DNA from: Dipteris shenzhenensis
Lineage: Eukaryota > Polypodiophyta > Polypodiopsida > Gleicheniales
DNA: 64,000 nucleotides
Assembly (NCBI GenBank): GCA_047967505.1
Contig: CM106540.1
Strand: one strand, 5' to 3'
The notes beneath the pieces were generated by a model that saw only the letters and a program-made list of their open reading frames with translations, did no database searches and had not been told where the DNA came from. Position numbers and translations under genes: made by a program. Positions 22,880 to 33,317 of this stretch are shown piece by piece (position 1 is the first letter of the stretch; every line of letters starts with the position of its first letter).

Positions 22880-23120
22880 CCATTTTTGGCAAATGTAGAA
22901 GGAATTTGACCACAACATAGAAGGCAAAGTTGGTCGGGATGTCATGGGGTGTCCGAAAATGCCAAAACCCACCACGACGTGAATTCGGCCATTTGGACAC
23001 CCTCCAAATGGCCAAATTCACATCGTGGTGGGTTTTTGAATTTTTAGACACCCCATGATATCCCGACCAACTTTGCCTTCTATGCCATGGTCAAATTCCT
23101 TCTACATTTGCCAAAAATGG
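22880..23120. repeat. Near-perfect hairpin: 117-bp arms, 7-bp loop
   Basis: 22880-22996 pairs with 23004-23120 around the loop ACACCCT. By eye 107 of 117 positions pair, with no indel. A transcript of either strand would fold into a long duplex suitable for Dicer-like processing. It may be a foldback MITE or a young inverted-duplication small-RNA locus. The short minus frame across it follows from the palindrome. Confidence 0.9.
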
Positions 23121-23214
23121 ACATTGAAATGGATGAAGTTGTCAAATTCCTTCATCTATACCTTCAAAATCTATATTTCTTCATAGAAAATCATGAAATT
23201 CAGCAATCCTTTAC

Positions 23215-23560
23215 AAGGTGATACAGCCAACCTAAAAATTAAAATAATACATGGACATAGCCAACCTCCATGACAAAAAAAACATGGAAAATAAAAAATT
23301 TAGATTCCTCTTCAAATTTTATATTTTCTTATGTGATGAATCAAATTATTTCAAGGTGATTTAGTGATATTCAATAAAAAATTACATTGATATAGCCAAC
23401 CTAAAAGGTGGCTCCAAATGGAAGATAAACAAAGAAAATGAAAATTGACAAGGTGATGTAGTGGAAGATCAAAGTCTTTTGGATTAAATAAAAAATTACA
23501 TTGACATAGCCAACCTACAAGGTTCCTCCAAGGACAAGAAATTATATAGAAAATATATTG
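23215..23560. repeat. TTGACATAGCCAACCT repeats
   Basis: Three units contain AATTACATTGACATAGCCAACCT or the variant ATACATGGACATAGCCAACC, at about 23243, 23388 and 23502. They are spaced about 115-145 bp apart. Confidence 0.65.
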
Positions 23561-23699
23561 CCTAAGGGTCTTACCAAGACTGCTTTATAGGGCACATAAG
23601 GTGTCATATTGACCAACCATCATTTGCTAACTTACTTTGTAAAATATTTTCTTTTCTATGTTTATCTATGTTGAAGTTGATCGGTCATAACGCCTTTTG

Positions 23700-24240
23700 T
23701 AACACTGAAAGGATGGATGAGTAGTTATGCTACCACAATAATCACAAGGAGAGTTTTTGGATAAGCGGGGTTGCTTAGTTGTAACATGCTCCTCATCATA
23801 TTGTCAATCCCAACAATCAGAGATAAGATGACCATGCTTATCACAATAAGAAAAATGTTTCTTAGGATATTTGAGACAAGAAGAATTGCCACCTCTATAC
23901 AGCTGACCACCACATCCATATTTGGAGAAAGGATGCTTGCAAGCAACACAAGCGATCTCTAAATCTACATCATCTGTTGTTATCATAACACTTTCATGAG
24001 GGTCTTTACGATGCTCGTGTCATTGGGCATACTCAATCAAAGCAATACATGTTTGATCAAAATCAATCTCATATTTCTAAGAAAGGATGGTAATAATATT
24101 ATCATATAATGGATCCTGGACCGTGTCGAGAAGATAGGTTACCAATTGATTTTGTGGAACAAGTGCACCAGTAGTAGCGAGTTGATTGATGATATTCTTG
24201 AATGAATCAATATGAGTTGTCATAGGAGTTCCAACTTTGT
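23700..24240 (-). pseudogene. Copia gag fragment with zinc knuckle
   Basis: The minus frame 23986-23804 reads ITTDDVDLEIACVACKHPFS and ends in FSYCDKHGHLISDCWD, a CX2CX4HX4C-type knuckle with the first Cys replaced by Ser or Phe, depending on alignment. The same protein segment occurs at 58.4-59.4 kb with CSYCDKHGHVISDC intact. Sequence similarity between the loci continues to about 24235 (CATAGGAGTTCC) and then stops abruptly. Confidence 0.8.
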
Positions 24241-24985
24241 CAGTAGATTGAGCAACTCTCTAGATAAAGCCCTCACAGCTACAATGCCTTCAACGACCAT
24301 GAGGACTCCTTCAGCAACTTGGCTAGAACAACCTCACCCACGGGCAAGACATAGCAGTGCCATAGCTCTAGCAGCGTGCACCTCCAGCAAGAGTGGATCA
24401 ACACCTCCCTGGCCATCGACCCACCTCTAATGACCAACTTCTCCATCAGCACACGGGCTATCTATCGGGATACCTGCAGCCTGCAGCTACTAGGAGTTGT
24501 CTCCTACAATGGCTCAACCGCACCGGCTGGCTCCACTCCAACGACAGACCAGTGAGCCCACAGCAAAGTTGCTTCAGTGATGCCTCCAGCCTGCCGAATT
24601 TCTAGCCCCTATCACTCAACATGACCGGCAAGCTCCTAAGCTAAGATCCTACGACAAGGCTTCTTCGATGTACAACGACCACCAGCGAGTGTTCTCCAAT
24701 CAACATAATTGCAAGGTGCTCTAAGGACTCCAACTAAGGCACATGGAGAATCATGGCTCTCATCAACAACATAAGCTGCAATCCAGCCGACCTTCAACTC
24801 ACTCCAGCGCTTTTCAACGATCATAAGCAGTCGACTCTTCAACTTGTCCTATGCCCTCTTCTCTTACTAGTCTTGATGATATGGTTTCTTTGCAAGTTGT
24901 TATAGTAACTTACCCAAGCGTGGAAGAACAAAGCATCATGGATCAAGCTACATCGAGTAAAGATGCGAACGCCATCGACATCAAG
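24240..24985. other. GC-richer segment of unknown origin
   Basis: The composition changes sharply at the end of the Copia gag fragment. C-rich text with words such as CACCTCCAGCAAGAG, CAGCCTGCAGC and CTCCAACGACAG runs to about 24850. Frames of 60-83 aa are open on both strands, but none resembles a known family. Confidence 0.4.
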
Positions 24986-25029
24986 CATTGAAAAGTAAAA
25001 TCCTTTCCACCTTCAGCCCAAATGTTTTG

Positions 25030-25205
25030 TAAATCAAGCTTGACCACCTGAGAGTAGCTATGAAAGCACCCAGGGGAGGTATTAACATGTAAAAGCCACA
25101 CTTTACCACCTTAAGTAGCAATGTATGCACTAAGGGGAGGTGATGGATTTGTAACTCCATCTGACCACCTTGCAGTAACCAATGGATCATGGCACCAAGG
25201 GGAGG
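25030..25205 (+). repeat. Three polypurine-tract-like repeats before an LTR-like sequence
   Basis: AGGGGAGGT occurs after TGACCACC/TTACCACC blocks at about 25072, 25132 and 25197, at roughly 60-bp spacing. The last is followed directly by TGTTGAGA, as a polypurine tract precedes a 3' LTR. Confidence 0.6.
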
Positions 25206-25550
25206 TGTTGAGATTTGTGGTACCATGAGCACATAGATTAAAGGGCTAAGGTATGGTATAGGAAAGAATCAAAGTAGCCAGCCTAGAATGTGGACTACAT
25301 GATGTGGAGATGTGGATTGAGGATATCCACAAGGAGAGATGTGGATGAGAGGATCCCACATGGTTGACTATTCAAAGGGCACTCTCTATATAAGAGGCCT
25401 ATCATGTATTGTTGAGACTACACATTGCAAGAGATATAGATTTGCTATCTCCCTCTCATGTCTTATTTAGTGTGCTTTGAGCCTCCTTAGTTCTTCCGTT
25501 GATCTTGTGTGCACTAGGCTTAGTGGTGATCATATATTGGATCTTTCACA
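25206..25550 (+). mobile_element. Copia LTR-like segment
   Basis: It starts TGTTGAGATTTG after the purine tract and contains a TATA box (TATATAAG, 25387-25394). It runs directly into Copia reverse transcriptase coding sequence at about 25551. The far end of the LTR cannot be fixed. The direct junction to pol means the region for primer binding, gag and integrase is gone. Confidence 0.55.
25387..25394 (+). promoter_or_regulatory. TATA box of the LTR-like segment
   Basis: TATATAAG in the context CTC-TATATAAG-AGGCC, about 180 bp inside the putative LTR. This is a standard place for an LTR promoter. Confidence 0.5.
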
Positions 25551-26628
25551 AAACTGCTATGAATGAAGAAATGGATGCTTTTTATAAGAATAATACTTGG
25601 GAATTATGCGACCTTCCACTAGGAAAAAAAGCCATAGCAAACAAATGGGTATACAAAGTGAAATACAATCTAGATGGAAGTATTCAAAGATACAAATCGA
25701 GACTAGTTGCAAAAGGATTTGCACATCAATATGGTCAAGACTATGATGAAAATTATGCTCTAGTAGCAAAGATGGATTCCATATGGTTCTTGATATCACT
25801 AGCGACACTTAGTAGATGGAATGTGTACCAGCTCAATGTCAAGAATGCATCTCAATGGTTACCTAGACGAGGAAGTATACATGCAACAATCAGCAAGTTA
25901 TGTTGAACCAAGAAAGGAGAATAAGGTTTGTCATAGTAGAATTGACAAGTATTTTATTGATCTAGGTTACATGAAGTCCAATGCAAATCACACTCTGTAC
26001 AACAAAGTTCAAGGGGAAGACATTACTATTGCACTTTTGTATGTAGATGAACTAATTGTGACCGGAAGTAAGGATAGCTTCATCAAAAAACTAAAACAAG
26101 ACTTATCTGCAAAGTTCGACATGAAAGATCTTGGACTTATGCACTATTGTCTTGGAATTGAGTTCTAGAGAGATTCAAATAGCACATTCATGAGTCAGCT
26201 CAAATATGTTGATAGTCTCCTGAAGAAGTTTCATATGGCAGATTGCAACATTGCAGCCACTCCCATGGAACAAAGTTTGAAACTAAGTAAAGATTCAAAA
26301 AAGCCTACAATCAATGATAGGTACTACATGCAACTCATTGGATCTCTTATATATATGACTATCACATGGCCAGATATTTGTTATGCAGTAAGCTCACTAG
26401 CATAATTTATTGCAAATCCAAAACAGCCTCACTGGAATGCAGCCAAAAGAGTCTTGAGATACATCAGAGGTACAAGACAGTTTGGGATAGAATATAGAGG
26501 AAGTCATCCACGGTTGCATGGATACTATGACAGTGACTATGGTAGAGATCATGAGACTAGGAGATCGACACAGGGATATGCGTTTTTCCTTGGTCAAGGT
26601 GCTTTATCATGGTTGTCAAACAAATAGA
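25551..26628 (+). pseudogene. Copia reverse transcriptase/RNase H remnant
   Basis: The first frame gives NNTWELCDLPLGKKAIANKW, YKSRLVAKGFAHQYGQDYDE and WNVYQLNVKNASQ. After a frame change near 25850, the next gives YLDEEVYMQQ, LLYVDELIVTGS, MKDLGLMHYCLGIEF and then IGSLIYMT.TWPDICYAVS. A final frame gives KRVLRYIRGTRQFGIEY and RRSTQGYAFFLG. These are the standard Copia RT to RNase H blocks. The YVDD active-site box is YVDE, and the expected Asp in QLDVKNAF is Asn (QLNVKNAS). So the enzyme is catalytically dead as well as frameshifted. Similarity ends at about 26628. Confidence 0.92.
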
Positions 26629-26980
26629 GGGGTGTGATGGAATGTAATGTTCACTCCTTCTTCGATTCCCTAGAATCATCATCTTGAGGGAAGACCTACT
26701 ACATGATGTTGATCTTGAGGGAAGGTTATGAGAGTTCGTGCTCAACATCATGTGATCATGTGTGCATAGCACCATCATGTGATCATATGTGCATAGCACT
26801 AACCCAATAGAGTGTTATAAAGAAAAGGGTTAGATCCCCTAACCCTAACCCTAAATGGGTTTGTATATATTCTACATTTTCAACTAAATCTAGTGTATAG
26901 TTAGTCATTTGTGGTGTGCTCTCTAGCTGTGCCCTCTCTCCTCATCTCCACTCTTCTCCTCTTCCCTCTTCATATTTTGG
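26629..26980. other. Sequence with a short telomere-like tract
   Basis: TGTGATCAT.TGTGCATAGCAC is duplicated near 26752-26800. 26837-26855 reads CCCTAACCCTAACCCTAAA-like, three units of the plant telomere repeat. A possible TATA-like TTATAAAG lies at about 26814. It may be promoter sequence of an LTR; no gene is visible. Confidence 0.45.
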
Positions 26981-27128
26981 AGAGAGAGAGAGAGAGAGAG
27001 AGAGTTAGTGTATAGTTAGTCATTTGTGGTGTGCTCTCTAGTTGTGCTCTCTAGTTGTGCCCTCTCTCCTCATCTCCGCTCTTCTCCTCTTCCCTCTTCA
27101 TATTTTGGAGAGAGAGAGAGAGAGAGAT
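26884..27128. repeat. ~115-bp tandem duplication ending in GA tracts
   Basis: TAGTGTATAGTTAGTCATTTGTGG, the CTCTCCTCATCTCC block and CATATTTTGGAGAGAG occur twice, ending at about 27003 and 27127. Confidence 0.8.
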
Positions 27129-27236
27129 TATTTCAAACTGCTATGTTTTTTTCTATTTGAGGAGATGAGTGAGGGAGAGAGACATAAAATAGTCATTTGT
27201 TTCTTCATTAGTATAGGAGGGATAGATAGAGGAAGG

Positions 27237-27298
<62 letters not shown>

Positions 27299-27785
27299 AT
27301 TTGGCTATGTTTTTTTATTTGTTTGATGGGATGAGTGAGGGAGAGAGACAAAAAATAGTCATTTATTTATTTGCTAGTATAGGAGGGGTAGATAGAGGAA
27401 GGGAAAAGAGAGAGAGAGAGATTATATTTCAAACTGCTATGTTTTCTTCATTGAGGGGGTGATTGAGGGAGAGAGACAGAGATTGTATTTCAAACTGCTA
27501 GGTTTTAAAATTATTTGAGAAAGAAGGAAGAAAAAGAGATCCTAATGAAAGAGTTTTGGGAGGGAGAGAGAGAGAGTGATATGATATTGATAATTTTTTC
27601 TTTGTTTGTGGAGAAATAGAGCAGGAAGAGAGCATATCGTAAACTAAGTCTTTCAAAATAATTTGATGTTTGTTGTGTGAGGGGTACCTTGGAAGATAGA
27701 CTAAGAGAGAGAGAAGTATTCTATGTTTTTTAAAATAATATTTTGTTTGTTTTTGTGAGAGGTCTAGTTAAAGGAGAGAGGGAAG

Positions 27786-27843
<58 letters not shown>
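27128..27843. repeat. GA-rich tandem units and long GA microsatellites
   Basis: Repeated units of about 120-165 bp carry CTGCTATGTTTT, GAGTGAGGGAGAGAGA and AATAGTCATTT.TTT. Pure GA runs lie at about 27239-27294 and 27787-27843. Frames here are Arg/Glu or Ser/Leu homopolymer-like and are not genes. Confidence 0.85.
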
Positions 27844-27844
<1 letters not shown>

Positions 27845-27847
<3 letters not shown>

Positions 27848-27991
27848 GGGAGAGGAGAGCACACACAAAGGGATAAGGAGACACCAAAAGTGGTGGAGCA
27901 AAAGCTACTCCAGCTTATTCCTCTATCATATATATATGAGTATACATGGGCACTGTACAAGTGGGTGGGCACACTGCCCTTTATCCCAACA
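27845..27991 (-). repeat. 3' LTR of the 3-kb Copia element
   Basis: 147 bp, same length as the partner at 30712-30858 and differing at only a few positions by eye (for example GGGATAAAGGGC versus GGGGTAAAGGGT at the start). The adjacent internal sequence AAGTGGGAGGT on the minus strand is the polypurine tract. Confidence 0.92.
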
Positions 27992-28082
27992 ACCTCCCAC
28001 TTAAAGGCAGTGTGCCTTTAAGGGAGTATAGTACACATATAATACAATCAGCCATAGGCTGAAAAACAAGATGACCAGACTG

Positions 28083-28900
28083 TCATCCTATGCCCATCGG
28101 CACTTTACAATGTGCAAAGTGCATAGAGGATAAGCTGCTAGTAGACATCAGGTTTGCAGGATAGAAAATGACAAGCTGTAGATGCCTGTCAACCAAGATC
28201 TCATGCCAGATCTCACTGGGAGAGTGAACTCTCACCACTACGTGTTCCTGTGCTAAGTCCATAGCACCCGAACTGTCACTGTGCAAAGAAAATGTCTCTG
28301 TACCACCTGTGACCATAAGCACATGCCCTACAATAGACCTCTGCTGGTCTACCCAACCTGCATCAACTGCATGCTGCTCCTGGAAGCATAAGGACCTGAT
28401 GTCCACAACCGCTTCCCTACTACCAAAATCTGCCATAATCATGCTACCAACTCCCACTGCAACGGAAGCAAGAACCGGAAGTGTAGCCCCAATGGCAAAC
28501 ATGTGAGAACCAAGTCTCAACACAGTCATGGATGCATGAAGTACTATGGCTGCCATATCAACCATAACTTGCTGCCTGTGATCGTCAAACCTGCATTGTT
28601 TCAAGTATGGAGCCAATACAGGCAATGGAGTACTCAGTAACTTCGCCCTCTCCATGCTGGAATAACCAAGTATCTGACAAACATCATCAAGACCATGCAA
28701 CTCCCACTGCAAAGCATCCCTGTCCATAAAGAACCATATGGCAAGTAACCTCAGAAGGATAGCAACCTCCTGAATATTGAGACCATAACCTATCTCACAG
28801 TGCATCACATCCTGAGCTCTCATAACGGTATCAAACCTATGAAGCCAAGCTCGAGGGGATTGCTTCTAGCCATGGAGGCACTTACGAAGCAAACATATCA
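28083..28900 (-). pseudogene. Decayed Copia RT and RNase H
   Basis: The minus-strand reading starts HG.KQSPRAWLHRFDTVMR, the Copia YGLKQSPRAW block with a stop. It continues in one frame with SMERAKLLSTPL (usual M..CK.VSTPL), then a degenerate GSLMYA-type region. It ends with VDAGWVDQQRSIVGHVLMVTGG (usual VDADWAGD..RRSTTGYVF) and HSDSSGAMDLAQ. The YVDD region cannot be found. The final segment SPSEIWHEILVDRHLQLVIF corresponds to the ..KHIDIRYHFIR tail of RNase H. Confidence 0.7.
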
Positions 28901-29339
28901 ATGATTCCTGCCCATGCGCAATATGACCCGAGTCAATAACTGCTTAAACCACATCTGTCCTGGCATAACCAGCCAATGGATCATACCGGGCATCATTAGC
29001 CAAGGTATCCTCCTCACCATGCATAGCCTCATCCTCATCTGCAAGAGGCACTCCGCATCCTGGGAGTAAATTGTAACTGTCCATAGAAGATGCATCAACA
29101 ATCTCCATAGGAGGATAAACCTGTGGAATATTAGAGACTCATGACCTCTGACCAAAATCAGGAGTAATCGTGGCTGTCCCAACTTTATAACCTACTCACC
29201 GTGGGAAAAACCTCCCACTCCAAGGGATATGGGCTGTCCCTGCATAGAATTCGGAGGTATCAATGCACTTACATCCTCCTGGAACACCACTCTCCTGCTA
29301 TCCACAGTCCTGGGCTGTCTAAACATAGCATCCTCTCTG

Positions 29340-29560
29340 AAATAGACATTATGGCTGTGTATCAACTCTCTAGTTGAAGAATCCCATTACTAGTAGTCCC
29401 TACTGGACTCACTGTATCTAAGGAAGATACACCTCCTCGATCGGTAACCATGAGCATAAGCCTCACAGCCAAACACACGTAAATGCTCATAACACGGTGC
29501 CCTGCCTATCAAGAAGTCAAATGGCACTTTAACCAAATCAGCCCCGAGAATGCTCACAGA
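29340..29560 (-). pseudogene. Copia integrase C-terminal fragment
   Basis: The minus strand reads PFDFLIGRAPCYEHLRVFGC, EAYAHG, RRCIFLRYSESSRDY and then HSHNVYFREDAMF. This is the end of Copia integrase (usual LRVFGC.AY and KCIFLGYSE..KGY), with stops inside. The catalytic core upstream is missing. Confidence 0.75.
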
Positions 29561-30699
29561 TCAGCAATAAAATAGCCCAAAAGCACTGGACAAATGAGCG
29601 CACATAGCTCAATAGTAGGCTGCAACCAATTGCTCAGTGCACAAGCACAAAAATGCCAAAACTCCACTGTGCAAATCTCGTAAAAAACACGTAAAATGTC
29701 CTGCAAATGCCTCAAGATCAGCGTGTCCTCAGCTCCAAGAGCACAAATGCAATCACTGGCAATCCCCTAGGCATCTAACTATCCAAATGCATCAAACATG
29801 CAATCCAGAGGCTCCCCAATAGCTCCCAGATGAGCTAGAGACAATGGCAAAGAACTATGCCAAGACTGGAACCTGCAAGTGCCAAGAATGGCTATGGCGC
29901 CAAAATAAGACCCGAATCTGTCGGGAGGAAACCTCGATGTGAGGTGATACGTAGCACAATTGTAATTTTTTGAGGAAGATTGGCCTCGACGGAATCGCAA
30001 TCGGAGGACTGTGCGAACTGCAACAAGCAAAACTAACACTCTTTTACCTAGCATAGGCGCCTAGCACAGACGCTTGATTTCCTCCCTCTTGCTTAAGTTT
30101 GAGGCTTATGGCCTCAATAGCCTTTGCCAAAGAGTAGATCTTGGTAAAAAACTGCTACTTGCAATCACATATGAGCTCACAATGAGCTCCCATTACCTCC
30201 ACGACACACTTTGTAGCTTTTTGTAAGAAGCTTCTTCACTCCAAAACTGGTAACGTGACTAGATTTAGCCCTTTCACCAAGAGAAGAGCCCTTTCCCACA
30301 CTGTAGAAGCTCCCTTGAGCTTCTCCTTCTCTCTACAGTAAAAGCAGTAGCCTATAATAAAAAAACTGTGTAGCCACCAACTACCGCATCTCTGAGCTCC
30401 TGTGCAGTAGCAGCACATCAACAAAGATAGTGCTCACGAGCCAAGTTGCCTCAGGGCTCCGAAGCTCTATCGTCCAGCCAACAATGCCCATGGATGGGTT
30501 CTGCAAGGTTGCTGGAGCACTGGAAGATAACCGAAAGTGATTCTTGTAGTTACATTGTAGAGCAAACAGATCTGGATGATGTCTACCCAAAATCTCCCCG
30601 TGAATGAGAGAATCGAGCTCTCCAAAGCTCCCGGTAGATCTCTCAAAGCAGTGCCCGTTCTCCTCTCACTGAGCTCCTCGTAGATCGAACGCCATGGGC

Positions 30700-30711
30700 T
30701 TTGATACCAGT
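30700..30711 (-). other. Primer-binding site of the 3-kb Copia element
   Basis: The minus strand reads TGGTATCAAAGC two bases inside the 5' LTR. It is close to the complement of the 3' end of initiator methionine tRNA (usual TGGTATCAGAGC), the standard primer of plant Copia elements. Confidence 0.8.
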
Positions 30712-30858
30712 TGTGGGAGAGGAGAGCACACACAAAGGGATCAGGAGACACCAAAAGTGGTGGAGCAAAAGCTACTCTAGCTTATTCCTCTATCATATAT
30801 ATATGAGTATACATGGGCACTGTACAAGTGGGTGGGCACACTACCCTTTACCCCAAAA
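30712..30858 (-). repeat. 5' LTR of the 3-kb Copia element
   Basis: 147 bp, partner of 27845-27991. It contains a TATATATATG run, a possible TATA region for minus-strand transcription. Confidence 0.92.
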
Positions 30859-30863
30859 GAGAC

Positions 30864-31420
30864 TTGCAAAGAAAGAGAAAGAGAGGGATAGAGAAAGAGA
30901 GAAGAGAAGACATAAATTATGAGGGTTTATGGAAGTAGAAAGAGCTAATTTTAATCGTATGGTATAGGGGTAAAAACTATGGAAGTAGAAAATGATAGAT
31001 ATAGAAGTAGTTTACAATATGTTGTATTGAAGAATGTTAAGGATGAGCATGGGGAATGGATTCCTCAGCTTTATAGGAAATATTCTTGAATCACAATGCA
31101 ACCCACTAATCGTGGGTGCTACAAAGTGGGTCAGAAGGATGCAATGGACATCTCCAAACATTGGAAGGGAATAATTTCTCCTAGTAGTAACACAGTGACA
31201 CATATATATTCAGCATGTCTTTACCCATGCAAACATATATGTGCATCCGAATGTAGGACTTCCATATCGTAGGCCCAATTGTAAGTTTTTCAAAGTGTAC
31301 TAGTACTTCATTTGCATTTATTTGGGGACTTTAACACAACTGTCTTATGCCTTGTATTTGTTTTACATACTTATATCTATCTATTTATACAAAGAGTGGG
31401 AACCTGCAGCATGCATAATT
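30864..31420. other. GA-rich then anonymous sequence
   Basis: A degenerate GA/AAAGAG tract runs to about 30915. A short plus-strand reading at 31010-31085 (VVLKNVKDEHGEWIPQLYRK) looks coding-like and may belong to the remnant that follows, but this is weak. Confidence 0.35.
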
Positions 31421-31429
31421 GGGGTGTTG

Positions 31430-32352
31430 CATGTCCTCCATGTTGAGATCAAGAATCTTCAGTATGAATGTTGCACACCATTAGAATTAAAAAAGGATTG
31501 AATCTTCTTCTATGACTCAACGTTCATTGTGCCAGATGAAGAAGGACAATATGGTAGATTAGAATCTCTTCCCTTGCTTTCTTTTGATAGTCCAGAATGG
31601 TTGCTTCCAAGCATGGAGATAAGTGAATCATATAGAAATAGAATGTTTAATGATGTGAGAAATTCTATGAAGCCAACTACTGGTGGGAGAAATGCTAGGT
31701 TGATCTAGTTTCTTCCATTTCCATGCTTTGTTGATTTCTTTACAAGTTGTAGGAAATTAAGGAAAACAAAGATTACGTACACCTGCAAGAGCTTAGAATT
31801 GGACTGGCTATCTGAGCTATTTGACAATGGATGGACAACAAGGACATGTCATGCTGAAGATTTAGTATAATGTCAATTGAACACTTCAGATGTGACATTT
31901 TGGTGAGCAAATCTTACAATTCTTGTTTGTATAAAAAATGATCAAGATAGTATGTATTGATAGATCCCAAAATGTGCAGGTATATGTATTAATAGATCCC
32001 AAAATTTGCAGGTATTTCATTGGAAGGCAAAATCTCTACGACTTTCACATATAGAAGGCTTAGATGGAAGAACCTACAATGGGAAGCAATGGATGATGAT
32101 CTGCATGATGGGACTCACAGTCCTATTATTGAGGTATCAATTTATCGACAAGGACATCCTGATCTAATGTTGGAATTGGAAGAGGAGTGGACCATGCGAT
32201 TTATCAGGGAAGAATTGCAGTTGGCAACAGCAAGCCCTCCCCAAGACTATTATTTTAGACTTGATAATCGCAAAGTTAGATATAGGGATGAGACAAGTAT
32301 CCTTTGTAAGAATTGTCGCCCCCCCCATACTCTAGAGATAGTAGAGACATGA
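31430..32352 (+). pseudogene. Unidentified gene remnant with a beta-grasp-like C-terminus
   Basis: A coding-like reading runs from about 31470 with stops. It contains FFYDSTFIVPDEEGQYGRLE, SLPLLSFDSPEWLLPSMEIS and ITYTCKSLELDWLSELFDNG. An open frame follows at 32020-32352 (110 aa) with EVSIYRQGHPDLMLELEEEW, DYYFRLDNRKVRYRDETSIL and PPHTLEIVE. The last part alternates strand, helix and strand like a ubiquitin-type beta-grasp domain. That is inferred from pattern only. A related segment occurs at 61.2-61.4 kb (W.LKHIQEYI, DFFFRLNKN, ETTSML, PPYILEF), so this is a repeated family. I do not recognise the family and assign no function. Confidence 0.4.
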
Positions 32353-32589
32353 TAGCAGGTATTTCATAATATCCAGTTTCTTGGACCCTTAGTGGTTCAA
32401 CAATGCACTTAGCAATGAGGCATTGTTACATGTATGAACAGAAATTATAAATAATACAAAGTGTTGTTTCATTTATTTTATTTATTAAGTTTGCACCTCT
32501 AGATTGATGGCTCTCTATGGTCTATGAATGATAAAGCGATAAATATTTGTAATTTTAAATCTATGTGGATATTTGTATATCTGTATTAT

Positions 32590-32778
32590 GCAAGAGAGAG
32601 AGTGTGAATAGATAGAGAGACATACTATAAAATAGATAGAGAGATATACTATGAGAGAGAGAGAGAGAGAGAGAGAGCAGTCAGGGACACAAAGGGAGGG
32701 AAAGAGACAGAGGGAGGGGGAGGGAAAGATGGAGATGGAGATGGGGACCGAAAGAAGGGTATGGAGATGGAGAGTGGG

Positions 32779-32851
<73 letters not shown>

Positions 32852-33085
32852 GAGAATGGGAAGAGAGATAGAGTTAAGATTGCATTTATTCATTTGCACC
32901 TCTAAGTTGAGAAAGAGAAAAAAAAGAAAGTTAATTAAGGTCTTCGAGAGACTATGAGATTGAAAAAAACCCAAGATACAACTGATCCAAAGGGTGAGCC
33001 GCTAACAAAATACAAAAAGTGTATATGTAAAATCAATGTCCATGACATAGATAGCTAAGGGCAACAAGGCAACAAGATTATCATC

Positions 33086-33150
<65 letters not shown>

Positions 33151-33178
33151 GGGGAGGGAGGGAGGGAGAGAGGGGGAG

Positions 33179-33223
<45 letters not shown>

Positions 33224-33317
33224 AATGAGGGACACAAAGGGAGGGGAAGAAAGAAAGATATATTAACATCCTCAAAAGACCTTGCGGGTCTATGAGAGAG
33301 AGAGAGAGAGAGAGAGA
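32590..33317. repeat. Cluster of GA and TG microsatellites
   Basis: GA runs lie at about 32655-32679, 32786-32849, 33125-33150, 33181-33222 and 33296-33317. A TG run lies at about 33087-33124. Flanking GACACAAAGGGAGGG is shared by 32695 and 33230, so a larger unit has been duplicated. Frames here are low-complexity artefacts. Confidence 0.9.

Larger units (their letters stand above)
27840..30863 (-). mobile_element. Copia element with 147-bp LTRs, structurally complete
   Basis: Two 147-bp direct repeats (27845-27991 and 30712-30858) bound a 2.7-kb interior. The 5-bp target duplication GAGAC lies at 27840-27844 and 30859-30863. The LTRs run TGTTGGG to CCCACA on the minus strand. A primer-binding site and polypurine tract sit in the correct places for minus-strand transcription. 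The interior keeps only decayed Copia pol pieces, so the element is non-autonomous. It inserted directly beside the GA tract at 27.8 kb. Confidence 0.93.

Noticed and set aside
27743-28021. ORFs rich in RERERE or SLSLSL at GA tracts (also 32.6-33.7 kb)
   Set aside because: Simple-sequence artefacts; no conserved flank on either side.
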